From Clostridium culturomicium (GTDB taxonomy: Bacteria; Bacillota; Clostridia; Clostridiales; Clostridiaceae), in NCBI RefSeq assembly GCF_000821305.1, contig NZ_CCXK01000016.1, forward strand, positions 113,033 through 177,032: DNA of 64,000 nt. Direction: 5' to 3'. Both the position numbers and the translations under genes were made by a program. Within the stretch, counting starts at the first letter, position 1; every line of letters begins with the position of its first letter. The notes under the pieces are model-generated. The model saw nothing but the letters and a program-made list of their open reading frames with translations. It had not been told where the DNA came from and did no database searches. Positions 34,842 through 43,088 of the stretch are shown piece after piece.

Positions 34842-36383
34842 CTACTTAGATTCACTTAAAAGATAATCAGCAAATTCTTTCATAGCATCTGCAACCATCA
34901 TTTTAACTTCTTCTTTGCTTACTGTATTTTCAGCATTCTCTTGAAGTCCGCTGTTTTTCTCAACTAATATAGAAACTCCATCAAATAGGTTTGTCATTCT
35001 ACCTAGGAATAAGCTACCTTTTCCAATTACCATAAAGTTATTTAACACACCACTTTTAATATGCTCTATTCCATGTCCAATTATTGGCACTCCTGATGGA
35101 ATATGACCTTGAGTTGGTGCAAATCCTGGGTATCCATGCTCTTTAATAAAGTTAGGTAATTCTTTTCTATCTAACTGACCTTTTTTAACAGCTAAAGCTC
35201 CTATCATCTTATAGTTTTGAGTAGGAACGTCTCCTGCACCTGCTGGTTCTGTGATTTCTGGAGTCTGCATTTCTGGAGCGAACTTATCTACATCTGTTAT
35301 TTTAAGTCCTGCCTTAGTTAACGGATCTAAAACTAAAGCCTCTAATACAGCTTGAGGAGATGCTCCATGTCCAATTGTATGTCTTCCAATAATATCTGTT
35401 CTTAATACTGGACTAACACCATCATTTTGAGAAACAAGAACAGCAAATCCACCTAAGCAATCTTCCATGATTGGTAAACCTTTCTTTAAGTGATCTTTTC
35501 CATTCATTCCAAGTTTAGCTGTAGCTCCTCCAGCTATAACTAAAACATTTTTGTATATTCCACTTTGTACTAAAGCAGATGCATTAATTAATGCATGGCT
35601 AGGTCCAGCACAGAAGCCTCTCATATCAATTCCTGTTGCTCCGCTTAAGCCAATTACTTCACCAATAGATTTTGCAACGTTTCCGCCACCTCTTTGGTTC
35701 ATATCTCCTATTGCTTCTTCTGAACATTCAATCACATATTCAATTTCATTTATATCAATATCTAAGCCATCAACAAGATGCATTCCTGCAATAACTGCTG
35801 ATGCCTTTACTACTAAGTTTTCTAACATATAGTGAGCAGAAAGGTTAGGATCAAACTCATGTGCTCTTCTAACACATCCAACTAATTTACCATCGATATA
35901 TAATCCTTCAGCTCCAACATTTGAAACTAAATCTTCAACCTTTTCAAAACTATCACCAATTACTTTTTCAGCTTTAGCTTTTAACAAAGGATGTACACTT
36001 AATTTTTCTCTTATTTCATTTGCAAAACCTTCTTCTAAAACAACTAGGTCAAATACATCTGAAATTTTCATTAAGCCATAGAATTCATCTTGTGGCATAA
36101 TTTCACCAAACTTACCAAATCTATTAGCTCCCTCAATAGTATTGTTTAACCATGGTCTAGCAATTTCGCTTAACTGTTCTGGAGTTATGTTTCCAACATA
36201 AGCTTGATTTGGCGGATATGCAACTACTTCATTGAAAGGTCTAAGACCATTTTTTAAGTTTTGAAGATATTCTGAATCAGGATTAGTCTGTCTTTCTAAA
36301 GTTTGTGTAGTTCCATTATGTATTACCATATCTGGAGTATTTACTAAAATATAAGATGCTTTTTTAACAACTGGAAAATTCAT
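34842..36383 (-). CDS. grdC: Glycine reductase complex protein C, beta subunit GrdC
   Basis: 513 aa, thiolase/FabH-like fold. The frame extends to 36419, but ATG 36383 (MNFPVVKKASYILVNTPDM) has AAGGAGGTATTAGAA before it and matches the family length. RGFCAGPSHALINASALVQSG carries the active-site Cys that forms the acetyl thioester, and GHGASPQAVLEAL is conserved. It works with GrdD in the acetyl-phosphate-forming step. A strong hairpin at 36527-36571 lies between grdB and grdC. Confidence 0.95.
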   Translation of the reverse strand: MNFPVVKKASYILVNTPDMVIHNGTTQTLERQTNPDSEYLQNLKNGLRPFNEVVAYPPNQAYVGNITPEQLSEIARPWLNNTIEGANRFGKFGEIMPQDEFYGLMKISDVFDLVVLEEGFANEIREKLSVHPLLKAKAEKVIGDSFEKVEDLVSNVGAEGLYIDGKLVGCVRRAHEFDPNLSAHYMLENLVVKASAVIAGMHLVDGLDIDINEIEYVIECSEEAIGDMNQRGGGNVAKSIGEVIGLSGATGIDMRGFCAGPSHALINASALVQSGIYKNVLVIAGGATAKLGMNGKDHLKKGLPIMEDCLGGFAVLVSQNDGVSPVLRTDIIGRHTIGHGASPQAVLEALVLDPLTKAGLKITDVDKFAPEMQTPEITEPAGAGDVPTQNYKMIGALAVKKGQLDRKELPNFIKEHGYPGFAPTQGHIPSGVPIIGHGIEHIKSGVLNNFMVIGKGSLFLGRMTNLFDGVSILVEKNSGLQENAENTVSKEEVKMMVADAMKEFADYLLSESK

Positions 36384-36526
36384 TTCTAATACCTCCTTAA
36401 TTCTTGTGCAAATAAACATTTATAGTAATAAATTTTGCACCATCTAAAATAAATAATTTACTTATCCTTTGTTATTCATTGTACATAGTGCAAACCACTT
36501 ATTACTTAATTTTTATCATTAACTAT

Positions 36527-36571
36527 TTAAATTAAGTGATTGAAGCTTCTTCTTCAATCACTCAATTTAAA
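36527..36571 (-). other. Strong hairpin between grdB and grdC
   Basis: TTTAAATTAAGTGATTGAAG (36527-36546) pairs with CTTCAATCACTCAATTTAAA (36552-36571), with one internal mismatch. No T-run follows in the direction of the operon, so it more likely stabilises or processes the mRNA than terminates it. Confidence 0.55.
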
Positions 36572-36605
36572 CCGTATTTCAATCAAAATATTTCAAATAT
36601 TATCT

Positions 36606-37910
36606 TTATTCGAAAATATTCTGACCTTCTACTGGAGTTTGAAGTGCTTGTAATGCCTTTTCTACAAGCTTTCTTCTTAAATTATATTCTTCTTCTTTTC
36701 CTAGGTTTGGATTTCCTAGTGGGTGAGGTATAGCTACAGTTGGTATTATTCTATTAGCTCCAACTGTTAAAGATACTGGTGTAATAGTACACATGTGAAC
36801 TACCGGAAGTCCAGCTCTTTCTATTTCTTTAACAAGCGTTGCACCGCAACGTGTACAAGTTCCTCACGTAGAGGTTAATATAACAGCATCTACACCATCA
36901 GCTATTAATTCTTTAGCTGCAAATTCACCATACTTCTTAGATGATGCTACTGCTGTTCCATTTCCAACAGTAGAATAGAAGTATCTGTGTAAAGATCCTA
37001 TTTTACCTTCTTTTTCAAGATCTCTTAAAACGTCAACTGGTATAACTCTGTCTGGGTCTTCGTTTGCATAAACAGGGTCATGTCCACCATGAGCAGTTTC
37101 AAAATTCTCTGATGTTAAATCATCAATTCCCTCTATATCGTATTTACCGATTTTAGAAGCTGATGATGATTCAATATGATCTGGGTTTCCCTTTGGAACT
37201 ATTCCACCTGATGTTACTATTGCAATCTTAGCCTTAGTAATATCCTTTATTGGTGCATTTGGTTCAACTCTATCAAAGTTTGGCATTTGGAATTCAGTAA
37301 CAAACTCTTCACCTTTAAGCTTTTTAACAAGCATATCTACGGCTCTTTTTGAACCTCTTTCCTTAGCAAAGAAATTCTTTCTGATTCCTCTTTCAATATA
37401 GTTATCCTCTGCTGGAGTTCCAACACCCTCGCCTTTAGCTAATTTAACAGCTAAGTTAGCTATCTTTGGAAGAGCATCTCTCATTCCAACAGCACTATTT
37501 CTTGTAGAAACTATATATATATCTTTTTTGTACATATCAGCACCTGGATTCTCAATATACATTGCTGAAAGTACAGGAATGTTTAACTCTTCTTGTACAG
37601 TTTTACAGATTTCACCACAAGCAACACCATATCTTCCAGCATTGAAAGCAGGTCCAGCTATAAATAAATCTGGGCTATACCCTTTAATCATTTCAAGAAT
37701 TTCAACCTTTGCTTCTTTAGTATTTTCAGCAAAGTAAGAATCTCCACAGATGATAGTAGCAACTATTTCAATATTTTCTTTCTTTAATAATCCATTTAAA
37801 CCCATTCCTGGTCCTACAAAACCTTCTTGAACCTGAGGTTTTATATCAGCTTTCTCTTCTCCGCCTATTCCTGCGTAGAATTGGTTTATATAATGAACAA
37901 CTTTTAACAT
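36606..37910 (-). CDS. grdB: Glycine reductase complex selenoprotein B, GrdB (UGA-encoded selenocysteine)
   Basis: 434 residues when the in-frame TGA at 36864-36866 is read as selenocysteine (residue 349). Read as a stop it would split into 348 aa plus a C-terminal remnant. Context is AVILTST-Sec-GTCTRC, the family's active site. The sequence after the TGA stays in frame and conserved (RCGATLVKEIERAGLPVV) to a normal TAA. GrdB is the selenoprotein subunit of protein B and, with the pyruvoyl subunit of GrdE, binds and activates glycine. SD GGGGGAGGAG precedes ATG 37910. A SECIS-like hairpin follows the TGA. Confidence 0.96.
36837..36851 (-). promoter_or_regulatory. Candidate SECIS element of grdB
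   Basis: Starting 12 nt after the UGA, the mRNA forms a perfect 6-bp stem CGUUGC/GCAACG around a GGU loop. A GU-containing apical loop close behind the UGA is what SelB needs in other bacteria. Confidence 0.5.
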
Positions 37911-38128
37911 AGGCTCCTCCCCCTTTCTGGGACTAGTTTTATTATTTTGTCATCTTATACTAATTTAGAATATAGAATTAAGAATGATGATTGAAATTTC
38001 TGACACAATTTCTTTTATGTAATTTTTAAAACGCTTCTCGAGTTTTACCTACATTCAAACATTCTTAATTCTAAATTTTATTCAAGTAATGATACTTATT
38101 CAATCAAAGATTTGGTTTAAAACTTTAA
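37911..38128. other. grdA-grdB intergenic region with imperfect inverted repeat
   Basis: The 218 bp between co-directional operon genes is unusually long. TTTAGAATATAGAATTAAGAA (37973-37993) is mirrored by TTCTTAATTCTAAATTTTA (38063-38081), giving a roughly 110-bp element with about 15-bp inverted ends, MITE-like in form. AATCAAAGATT at 38102-38112 matches the palindrome core seen at 21744 and 23190. No ORF with an SD is visible. Confidence 0.45.
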
Positions 38129-38596
38129 TTATTGAAATTTACAGAATTGGTCTCTTACAGATTTAACTTCGTTTACGATGTCATCTACATCAAGAACCAT
38201 TTCCATCATACCGCACTGCTCATCATAGATTGCAGCATCACACTCATCTTTAACTTCTGCTTCTAACATATGGTAAACTCTTAATCCTAGCTCAACACCT
38301 GCTAAAGGACCAGCATAAGTTGGGTCTCCAGCACAAACTGTCTCTGCTGATAAACCTGATGCTTCTGCCTCAGCTCCACCTATTACAACTACCATGTTTT
38401 CAGCACCATATTTTTCAGTTAAATCTTTAACTCTTTGTTGGATCTCCAGATCCATTGCACCTGCAGCTGTTCAGACAAAGCATTCTGTTGATGCAAAAAC
38501 TACTTCTGCTCCTGCTGAAGCAACACAAGCTTCGATTGCTGGTCCTGGTATTCCGTCTCTATCGCCTATACAAATGGCCTTTTTACCTTGTAACAT
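38129..38596 (-). CDS. grdA: Glycine reductase complex selenoprotein A, GrdA (UGA-encoded selenocysteine)
   Basis: 155 residues with selenocysteine at residue 42 (TGA at 38471-38473). ORF callers would start only at the internal ATG 38455. The true start is ATG 38596, after GGGAG, giving MLQGKKAICIGDRDGIPGPA. Active-site context is STECFV-Sec-TAAGAMD, the Cx2U motif of protein A. GrdA takes the carboxymethyl group from protein B as a Se-carboxymethyl-selenoether and passes acetyl to protein C, then is reduced by thioredoxin. It lies 68 bp after grdE. Confidence 0.97.
38439..38454 (-). promoter_or_regulatory. Candidate SECIS element of grdA
   Basis: Starting 16 nt after the UGA the mRNA forms a perfect 6-bp stem UGGAUC/GAUCCA around a UGGA tetraloop. 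Placement and loop are like the grdB element. Confidence 0.5.
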
Positions 38597-38664
38597 ATAT
38601 CTCAATCTCCCTTATATCATCATTTTTAACTCCAGAGGAGTTTCCATTTTAATTCTTTATTTAA

Positions 38665-39951
38665 CTAGAATGTTCTAGCTGTTAATGTATTAAATCCAAC
38701 CTCACTTGTTGCTCCTGTAATAACTTGGATTTCAGCTTCGATTGAACCATCTTCCATTAAACTACCCATGTGTCCACCTGCAATAATGTTTGCTGCATCT
38801 ACATGTCCGATAACTCTTTTCATTGGAGGTAAAACTATTACTTCGTTAGCATTTCCACCAGTTACTACTGCATCACCCTTAGGAGTTGAATCTGCTAATG
38901 ACTGTGATTTTCCATCTTGCCCAGCATATTCATCTGTAACTAAAACAGTTTTCACACCTTTTGCTGTAACCTTATTACAGTTCATAACTAAGTCAGCATC
39001 TGGATTTCCAAATCCCTCTTCAGATATAATTGCAGCATCAGCACCTAAATACTCAACAAGCTTTGCAACCATATTGGAAGATCTTTCCTTATCTGCAAGA
39101 TAAACGTTCTCGTTTGTAACTATACAGCCTAAGAAGTTGAAGTCCTTACCATGTCTCTCATATAAATCTTCAATTATAGGATGATTCATATGTACATAAG
39201 TAGGGTTCTTATCACATGCAGAAACGCAGTTTCCACTTACTACAGCACCATCAAACACTTCTGTTGGATATAAGAATGTAGGTATTATCTTCTTACCGTC
39301 AACTCCATAAACATAAGTGTCATGAAGAAGTCCTTGTGTTTGAATCATGTATACATACACAACTTTAGGTAACTCTGGATACTGTGCAGCCTGCTTTAAA
39401 AGTGGTAAAGTTTCGAAACTTTTTACTTCATCTGGCTCTACATTTCTTCCTGCTTCTCCAAGATAATTTGCAGCTTTAAATCCAATCATTCTTACTGCTT
39501 CTTCATGTTCGTGTTGTAATACACCTTCTTTAGGTTCGCAGATTATAACTAAGTTGTTTGTTTTTGAGAATGGAGTGTATTTAGCTCCCTCTCCACACAT
39601 ATCAACAATACCCTCTTGGAAACCTACAATCTTACCTGTTGTAACAACTGCAGCTCCTTTTAATACATGAGTTTTTCCTGAACCAACTGTATCAACCTTA
39701 CTTACGAAACCTGGGAAAATTCCGCCAGGTCCTTCAACTTTAACTCTTGGTTCTACAACATCCTTTACCGGAATAATTCTTACTTCTTCACCTGGTCTTG
39801 CTATATCAAATTCAATACTTTCTATTCTATCGTCACCTGATACCGCATTTAATAGTTCTTCTTTATTTACATAAAGAACACCATTATCTATTTTTGTTTC
39901 TGAACCAAATTGAAGATCTTTGATAAATATCTTTCCAATTTCTAGACGCAA
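38665..39951 (-). CDS. grdE: Glycine reductase complex protein B, GrdE proprotein (pyruvoyl-type)
   Basis: 428 aa from a TTG at 39951 (MRLEIGKIFIKDLQFG). The frame opens at GTG 39960, but the SD AGGGGGTG fits the TTG with 8-nt spacing, and the shorter N-terminus matches the family. GrdE is cleaved autocatalytically before a cysteine in VSGNCVSACDKN (C242 from the TTG), making two subunits; the cysteine becomes the pyruvoyl group that forms a Schiff base with glycine. It acts together with GrdB. The gene lies between trxA and grdA, the canonical grd order. Confidence 0.95.
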   Translation of the reverse strand: MRLEIGKIFIKDLQFGSETKIDNGVLYVNKEELLNAVSGDDRIESIEFDIARPGEEVRIIPVKDVVEPRVKVEGPGGIFPGFVSKVDTVGSGKTHVLKGAAVVTTGKIVGFQEGIVDMCGEGAKYTPFSKTNNLVIICEPKEGVLQHEHEEAVRMIGFKAANYLGEAGRNVEPDEVKSFETLPLLKQAAQYPELPKVVYVYMIQTQGLLHDTYVYGVDGKKIIPTFLYPTEVFDGAVVSGNCVSACDKNPTYVHMNHPIIEDLYERHGKDFNFLGCIVTNENVYLADKERSSNMVAKLVEYLGADAAIISEEGFGNPDADLVMNCNKVTAKGVKTVLVTDEYAGQDGKSQSLADSTPKGDAVVTGGNANEVIVLPPMKRVIGHVDAANIIAGGHMGSLMEDGSIEAEIQVITGATSEVGFNTLTARTF

Positions 39952-40000
39952 AACCTTCACCCCCTAAAATATTCAGTAAATTGCTTATTAATATATTTAA

Positions 40001-40019
40001 TCGGGAGGATAACCTCCCT
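40001..40019 (-). other. GC-rich hairpin between trxA and grdE
   Basis: GGGAGG and CCTCCC pair around ATAA, a very stable small hairpin in AT-rich surroundings about 45 nt before the grdE start. One arm has the sequence of a perfect SD. A role in processing or translation is possible but unproven. Confidence 0.45.
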
Positions 40020-40046
40020 TATTAAACTACAATTTAAAAGTTATTA

Positions 40047-40376
40047 TTATAATGTTTCATAGTAAGCTTTAATAAAGCTCTCAATGTCATCAATAGTTGT
40101 TATCTTATCTGGAGTTATTGTTTCTACACAAGCTCCTCCATTATAAATCTTCATTGTTGGAAGACCTAACACCTTTTGTCCTATAGCAACTCTTCTAGCT
40201 CCACCGATATTTAAGCTTGCGAATTTTATTTTATCACCATATTTAGGCTCTAAATCGTGTACAGATGGCATTAACTCTATACAAATTTCGCATTTATCTC
40301 CCCAAAAATCAACAAAAACCGGTTTGTCACTATTAAGTACTTCTGCTTCAAAATTCTCTTTATTTAGTTCTAACAT
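40047..40376 (-). CDS. trxA: Thioredoxin of the glycine reductase operon
   Basis: 109 aa, thioredoxin fold. The redox motif is C29-E-I-C32 (WGDKCEICIELM) instead of the usual WCGPC. The cis-Pro is kept in VLGLPTMKIYNGG. It carries electrons from TrxB to the selenoprotein A of glycine reductase. Atypical CxxC motifs are known in thioredoxins dedicated to glycine reductase. AAGGAGGAA precedes the ATG, and the gene lies 32 bp after trxB. Confidence 0.92.
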   Translation of the reverse strand: MLELNKENFEAEVLNSDKPVFVDFWGDKCEICIELMPSVHDLEPKYGDKIKFASLNIGGARRVAIGQKVLGLPTMKIYNGGACVETITPDKITTIDDIESFIKAYYETL

Positions 40377-40408
40377 GATATTTCCTCCTTATTTTACTTC
40401 AATTATAA

Positions 40409-41332
40409 TTAATGAAGATTTTCTATATAATGCTCTGCACATGTTGCTGCTATAGCTCCATCTGCAGCTGCAGTTATAACTTGTCTTAATAATTTTTCTC
40501 TAACATCTCCTGCTGCAAATACTCCAGGTATATTAGTTCTCATTTCTTCGTCAGTTATAATATCTCCTCTGCTATTCATGTTAACTTTTCCTTTAAACAA
40601 TTCACTTATTGGAAGGTATCCCACGAATACAAAGCATCCATTAACTTCTAACTCTGAGCTTTCCCCTGTTTTAACATTCTTAATAGTTAAACTTTCAAGA
40701 ATTTCATCTCCATTTGCAGATTCTACAACTGAATCCCAAATGAACTTAATTTTAGGGTTTGCAAAAGCTTTCTCTTGTAAAGACTTCGCAGCTCTTAAAG
40801 CATCTCTTCTATGAATTACTGTTACAGACTCACCAAACTTAGCTAAGTATATAGCCTCTGTTATAGCTGAATCTCCACCTCCAACAACTGCTATATCAAG
40901 ATCTGTGAAGAAATCAGCATCGCATGTTGCACAATATGATATTCCTTTACCTCTAAGCTCTAGCTCATTATCAAAACCACCTAGTCTAGGAGTTGCACCA
41001 GTTGCAATTATAATAGTTTTTGCTTCATAAGTGCCTTTTCTGCATTTTATAACTTTTACTTCACCTTCAAGCTCAACATCTAATACTTCATCTTTAACAA
41101 ATTCAGTACCAAATTCTTCTGCCTGCTGTCTCATTCTTTGACTTAAAGTAGTACCAGTACAATTTTCAATTGAACCTGGATAATTTTCTAATTCATCTGT
41201 TGTTGTTGCCTGCCCACCATATTTTGCTCTTTCAATTATTAACGTTTTCATTCTTGATCTTGAAGCGTATAATCCTGCTGATAATCCTGCTGGACCACCA
41301 CCAATAATTATAGTATCAAAAATTTCTGCCAT
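40409..41332 (-). CDS. trxB: Thioredoxin reductase
   Basis: 307 aa. FAD-binding GGGPAGLSAG, redox-active CATC and NADPH-binding GGGDSAITEA are present, with FAAGDVREK near the end. It reduces the operon's thioredoxin with NADPH. The frame extends to 41359, but ATG 41332 (MAEIFDTIIIGGG) follows TAGGAGGGG at good spacing and is preferred. It starts 13 bp after grdX. Confidence 0.95.
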   Translation of the reverse strand: MAEIFDTIIIGGGPAGLSAGLYASRSRMKTLIIERAKYGGQATTTDELENYPGSIENCTGTTLSQRMRQQAEEFGTEFVKDEVLDVELEGEVKVIKCRKGTYEAKTIIIATGATPRLGGFDNELELRGKGISYCATCDADFFTDLDIAVVGGGDSAITEAIYLAKFGESVTVIHRRDALRAAKSLQEKAFANPKIKFIWDSVVESANGDEILESLTIKNVKTGESSELEVNGCFVFVGYLPISELFKGKVNMNSRGDIITDEEMRTNIPGVFAAGDVREKLLRQVITAAADGAIAATCAEHYIENLH

Positions 41333-41345
41333 AACAATTCCCCTC

Positions 41346-41726
41346 CTAAGTAATAGCATGAGCTATCAAATCTAAATCAATTACTTGAAAATCTAATAAT
41401 ATTTTTTCACTCCAATTAGGAGTGTTAAAATCTCTGATAAATTTTTCTGTTGTAGCTATAGCACTCTCAATAATATCAAGAGAGCCAAAATCTACTCTTT
41501 CTTCTCTTTTTTTAGAAATACATATTGTCCTATATGGAGTTTCATTAGGCTTCACACTTCCCATTAAAGGGTGGGTTAAAAGCCTATTTCCAAGATGTAC
41601 ATAGTCTCTAGCTTTTTTTAGAATATCAATCTGAGTACCATTTTCTATGTATTCAACCACGTATTTATTTTCAAATGCTGACTTGGACATAGGATTATTA
41701 GTAATTATAAAAAGTGGCTCTATCAT
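41346..41726 (-). CDS. grdX: GrdX family protein
   Basis: 126 aa small soluble protein of the GrdX family, found at the head of glycine, sarcosine and betaine reductase operons. Its biochemical role is unknown. Recognisable features are the N-terminus EPLFIITNNPMSK and the central LLTHPLMGSVKPNETPYRTICIS. It is the first gene after the glycine riboswitch and is followed directly by trxB. Confidence 0.85.
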   Translation of the reverse strand: MIEPLFIITNNPMSKSAFENKYVVEYIENGTQIDILKKARDYVHLGNRLLTHPLMGSVKPNETPYRTICISKKREERVDFGSLDIIESAIATTEKFIRDFNTPNWSEKILLDFQVIDLDLIAHAIT

Positions 41727-41745
41727 TTCGTCCTCCTAACAAATA

Positions 41746-41795
41746 TAAAAGGCATAGGGTAAGAATATATATAAATATATTCTTACCCTATGCCT
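41746..41795 (-). terminator. Riboswitch-controlled terminator before grdX
   Basis: A long stem pairs AGGCATAGGGTAAGAATATA with its complement, and TTTTATATTT follows on the minus strand. It lies between the glycine aptamers and grdX, so it is the expression platform. Confidence 0.85.
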
Positions 41796-41806
41796 CTGTA
41801 TTTTAA

Positions 41807-42014
41807 CCTGAGAGTTTTGCTCCTTCGGTGCTATGCTTTCCAGAGTTTTGTCAATTTTCGATCCTTTTGCCTGAGAGTTTCATATTTATCTCGGGTAATA
41901 AACACTTGCTTCTTCGGCCGTCCATAAGTTCTTTTTGTCATATAAAACATTCAGGATATTACTCCTAAGAACTAGTCATCCAATCGTTGAATTCCTAATG
42001 GACTGTCTCTCGAA
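41807..42014 (-). promoter_or_regulatory. Tandem glycine riboswitch
   Basis: Reading the minus strand, aptamer 1 (about 42012-41870) has CGAGAG, GGCCGAAGAAGCAA and ACTCTCAGG. Aptamer 2 (41845-41807) has GGAAAGC, GCACCGAAGGAGCAA and ACTCTCAGG. Aptamer 1 holds an extra arm of about 84 nt, with stems 41920-41925/41998-42003 and 41927-41933/41967-41973. Glycine binding should prevent the downstream terminator and turn on the operon that consumes glycine. Confidence 0.95.
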
Positions 42015-42045
42015 AATATCATCCAAATTCACTTTTCTCTTTACA

Positions 42046-42073
42046 ATTGTAGTATATACCAAATCATTGTTAA
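42046..42073 (-). promoter_or_regulatory. Promoter of the glycine reductase operon
   Basis: TTAACA (42073-42068), 16-nt spacer and TACAAT (42051-42046) on the minus strand, about 30 bp before aptamer 1. Confidence 0.65.
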
Positions 42074-42174
42074 ATTCTACACAAATTCAAAAGTAATGTA
42101 TTTGATTTCGTAATATTATCTATTTATTTATTCAATTCAAAATAAAGAATATTTTCTAAATATTCCACCCGAAT

Positions 42175-42203
42175 AAAAAAGCCTTAGATACCAAGGCTTT
42201 TTA
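42175..42203 (-). terminator. Terminator after degV
   Basis: AAAAGCCTT and AAGGCTTTT pair around a short loop, with six T on the minus strand side. The stretch 42074-42174 shows nothing else. Confidence 0.85.
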
Positions 42204-42224
42204 ATATAATAAAATATATAATTG

Positions 42225-43076
42225 CTAATGCTTTTCAACAAAAAATATACCACAAGCATTTTTACCTGAATGTGTTCCTACAACACATCCAACACTTGAC
42301 TCTATATATTCAATGTTTTTTTCCTGAAGATACTCAATAATTCCATTTAAAACCCCTCTATTATCTTCATCGGCTGCAGCATTAAGAACTACAGGTTTAA
42401 CTTCCTTTGAAATTCCATTCTCTTCAAGATAATCAATAAGGCATCTTAGAGCTTTTTTACTACCTCTAACCTTATCCCTTACTACCATCTCTCCATCTTC
42501 CACAGCTAAGTTTAACTTTATACCTAAAAGTCCACCAACAAAGCCCGTTGTTTTACTAAGTCTTCCACCCTTAACAAGGTTATCTAAGGATTGAAAGTTC
42601 AATGTACTTTTCACATGCGGCATTATAGACTTTACCCCTTGAACAATCTCCTCAGCATTTTTCCCTTCCTCTTTAAGGCTACATGCTTTTAACACAAGCA
42701 CACCTAAACCGGCAGTAACATTTTGAGAATCAACAACATGTATTTTATCAGTTTCAAGCATTTCTTTTGCTATACATGCAGACTGGTAAGTACCACTCAT
42801 TTTAGAGGATAAATGTAATGTTACTATCTCATATCCATCTTCAATATATGATTTAAATATTTCTGCAAACTTTGCTGGAGGTATTTGGCTTGTCTTTGGC
42901 GCTTCACTACTTTTGTCCATCTCTTCAAAAAAAGTATTTATGTCTATATCTACACCATCAAAATAAGTTTTCCCATTAACCGTAACTTGAAGCGGTAAAC
43001 ATAACACATCATTTTCTTGAAGCAACTCCTTAGGCAAATCACACGTGCTGTCTGTTATAATTTTTATCTTATTCAA
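42225..43076 (-). CDS. DegV family fatty-acid-binding protein
   Basis: 283 aa. The N-terminus IITDSTCDLPKELL and the PKTSQIPPAKFAEIF segment, then LHLSSKMSGTYQSA and HVVDSQNVTAGLG, are hallmarks of DegV. The family binds fatty acids and serves as FakB in fatty-acid kinase systems, but many paralogues are uncharacterised, and no fakA is next to it. The start is TTG at 43076 after GGGGGG-TTAGCT. It follows trmL by 12 bp. Confidence 0.9.
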   Translation of the reverse strand: MNKIKIITDSTCDLPKELLQENDVLCLPLQVTVNGKTYFDGVDIDINTFFEEMDKSSEAPKTSQIPPAKFAEIFKSYIEDGYEIVTLHLSSKMSGTYQSACIAKEMLETDKIHVVDSQNVTAGLGVLVLKACSLKEEGKNAEEIVQGVKSIMPHVKSTLNFQSLDNLVKGGRLSKTTGFVGGLLGIKLNLAVEDGEMVVRDKVRGSKKALRCLIDYLEENGISKEVKPVVLNAAADEDNRGVLNGIIEYLQEKNIEYIESSVGCVVGTHSGKNACGIFFVEKH

Positions 43077-43088
43077 AGCTAACCCCCC

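Noticed and set aside
36606..36794. Separate 62-aa gene after a stop codon, or grdB as a pseudogene
   Set aside because: The TGA at 36864 sits exactly at the GrdB selenocysteine site, and conserved sequence continues in frame on both sides.
38129..38455. Short 108-aa GrdA starting at 38455
   Set aside because: The real start is ATG 38596 with an SD. The apparent 5' stop is the selenocysteine UGA in ECFV-Sec-TAAG.
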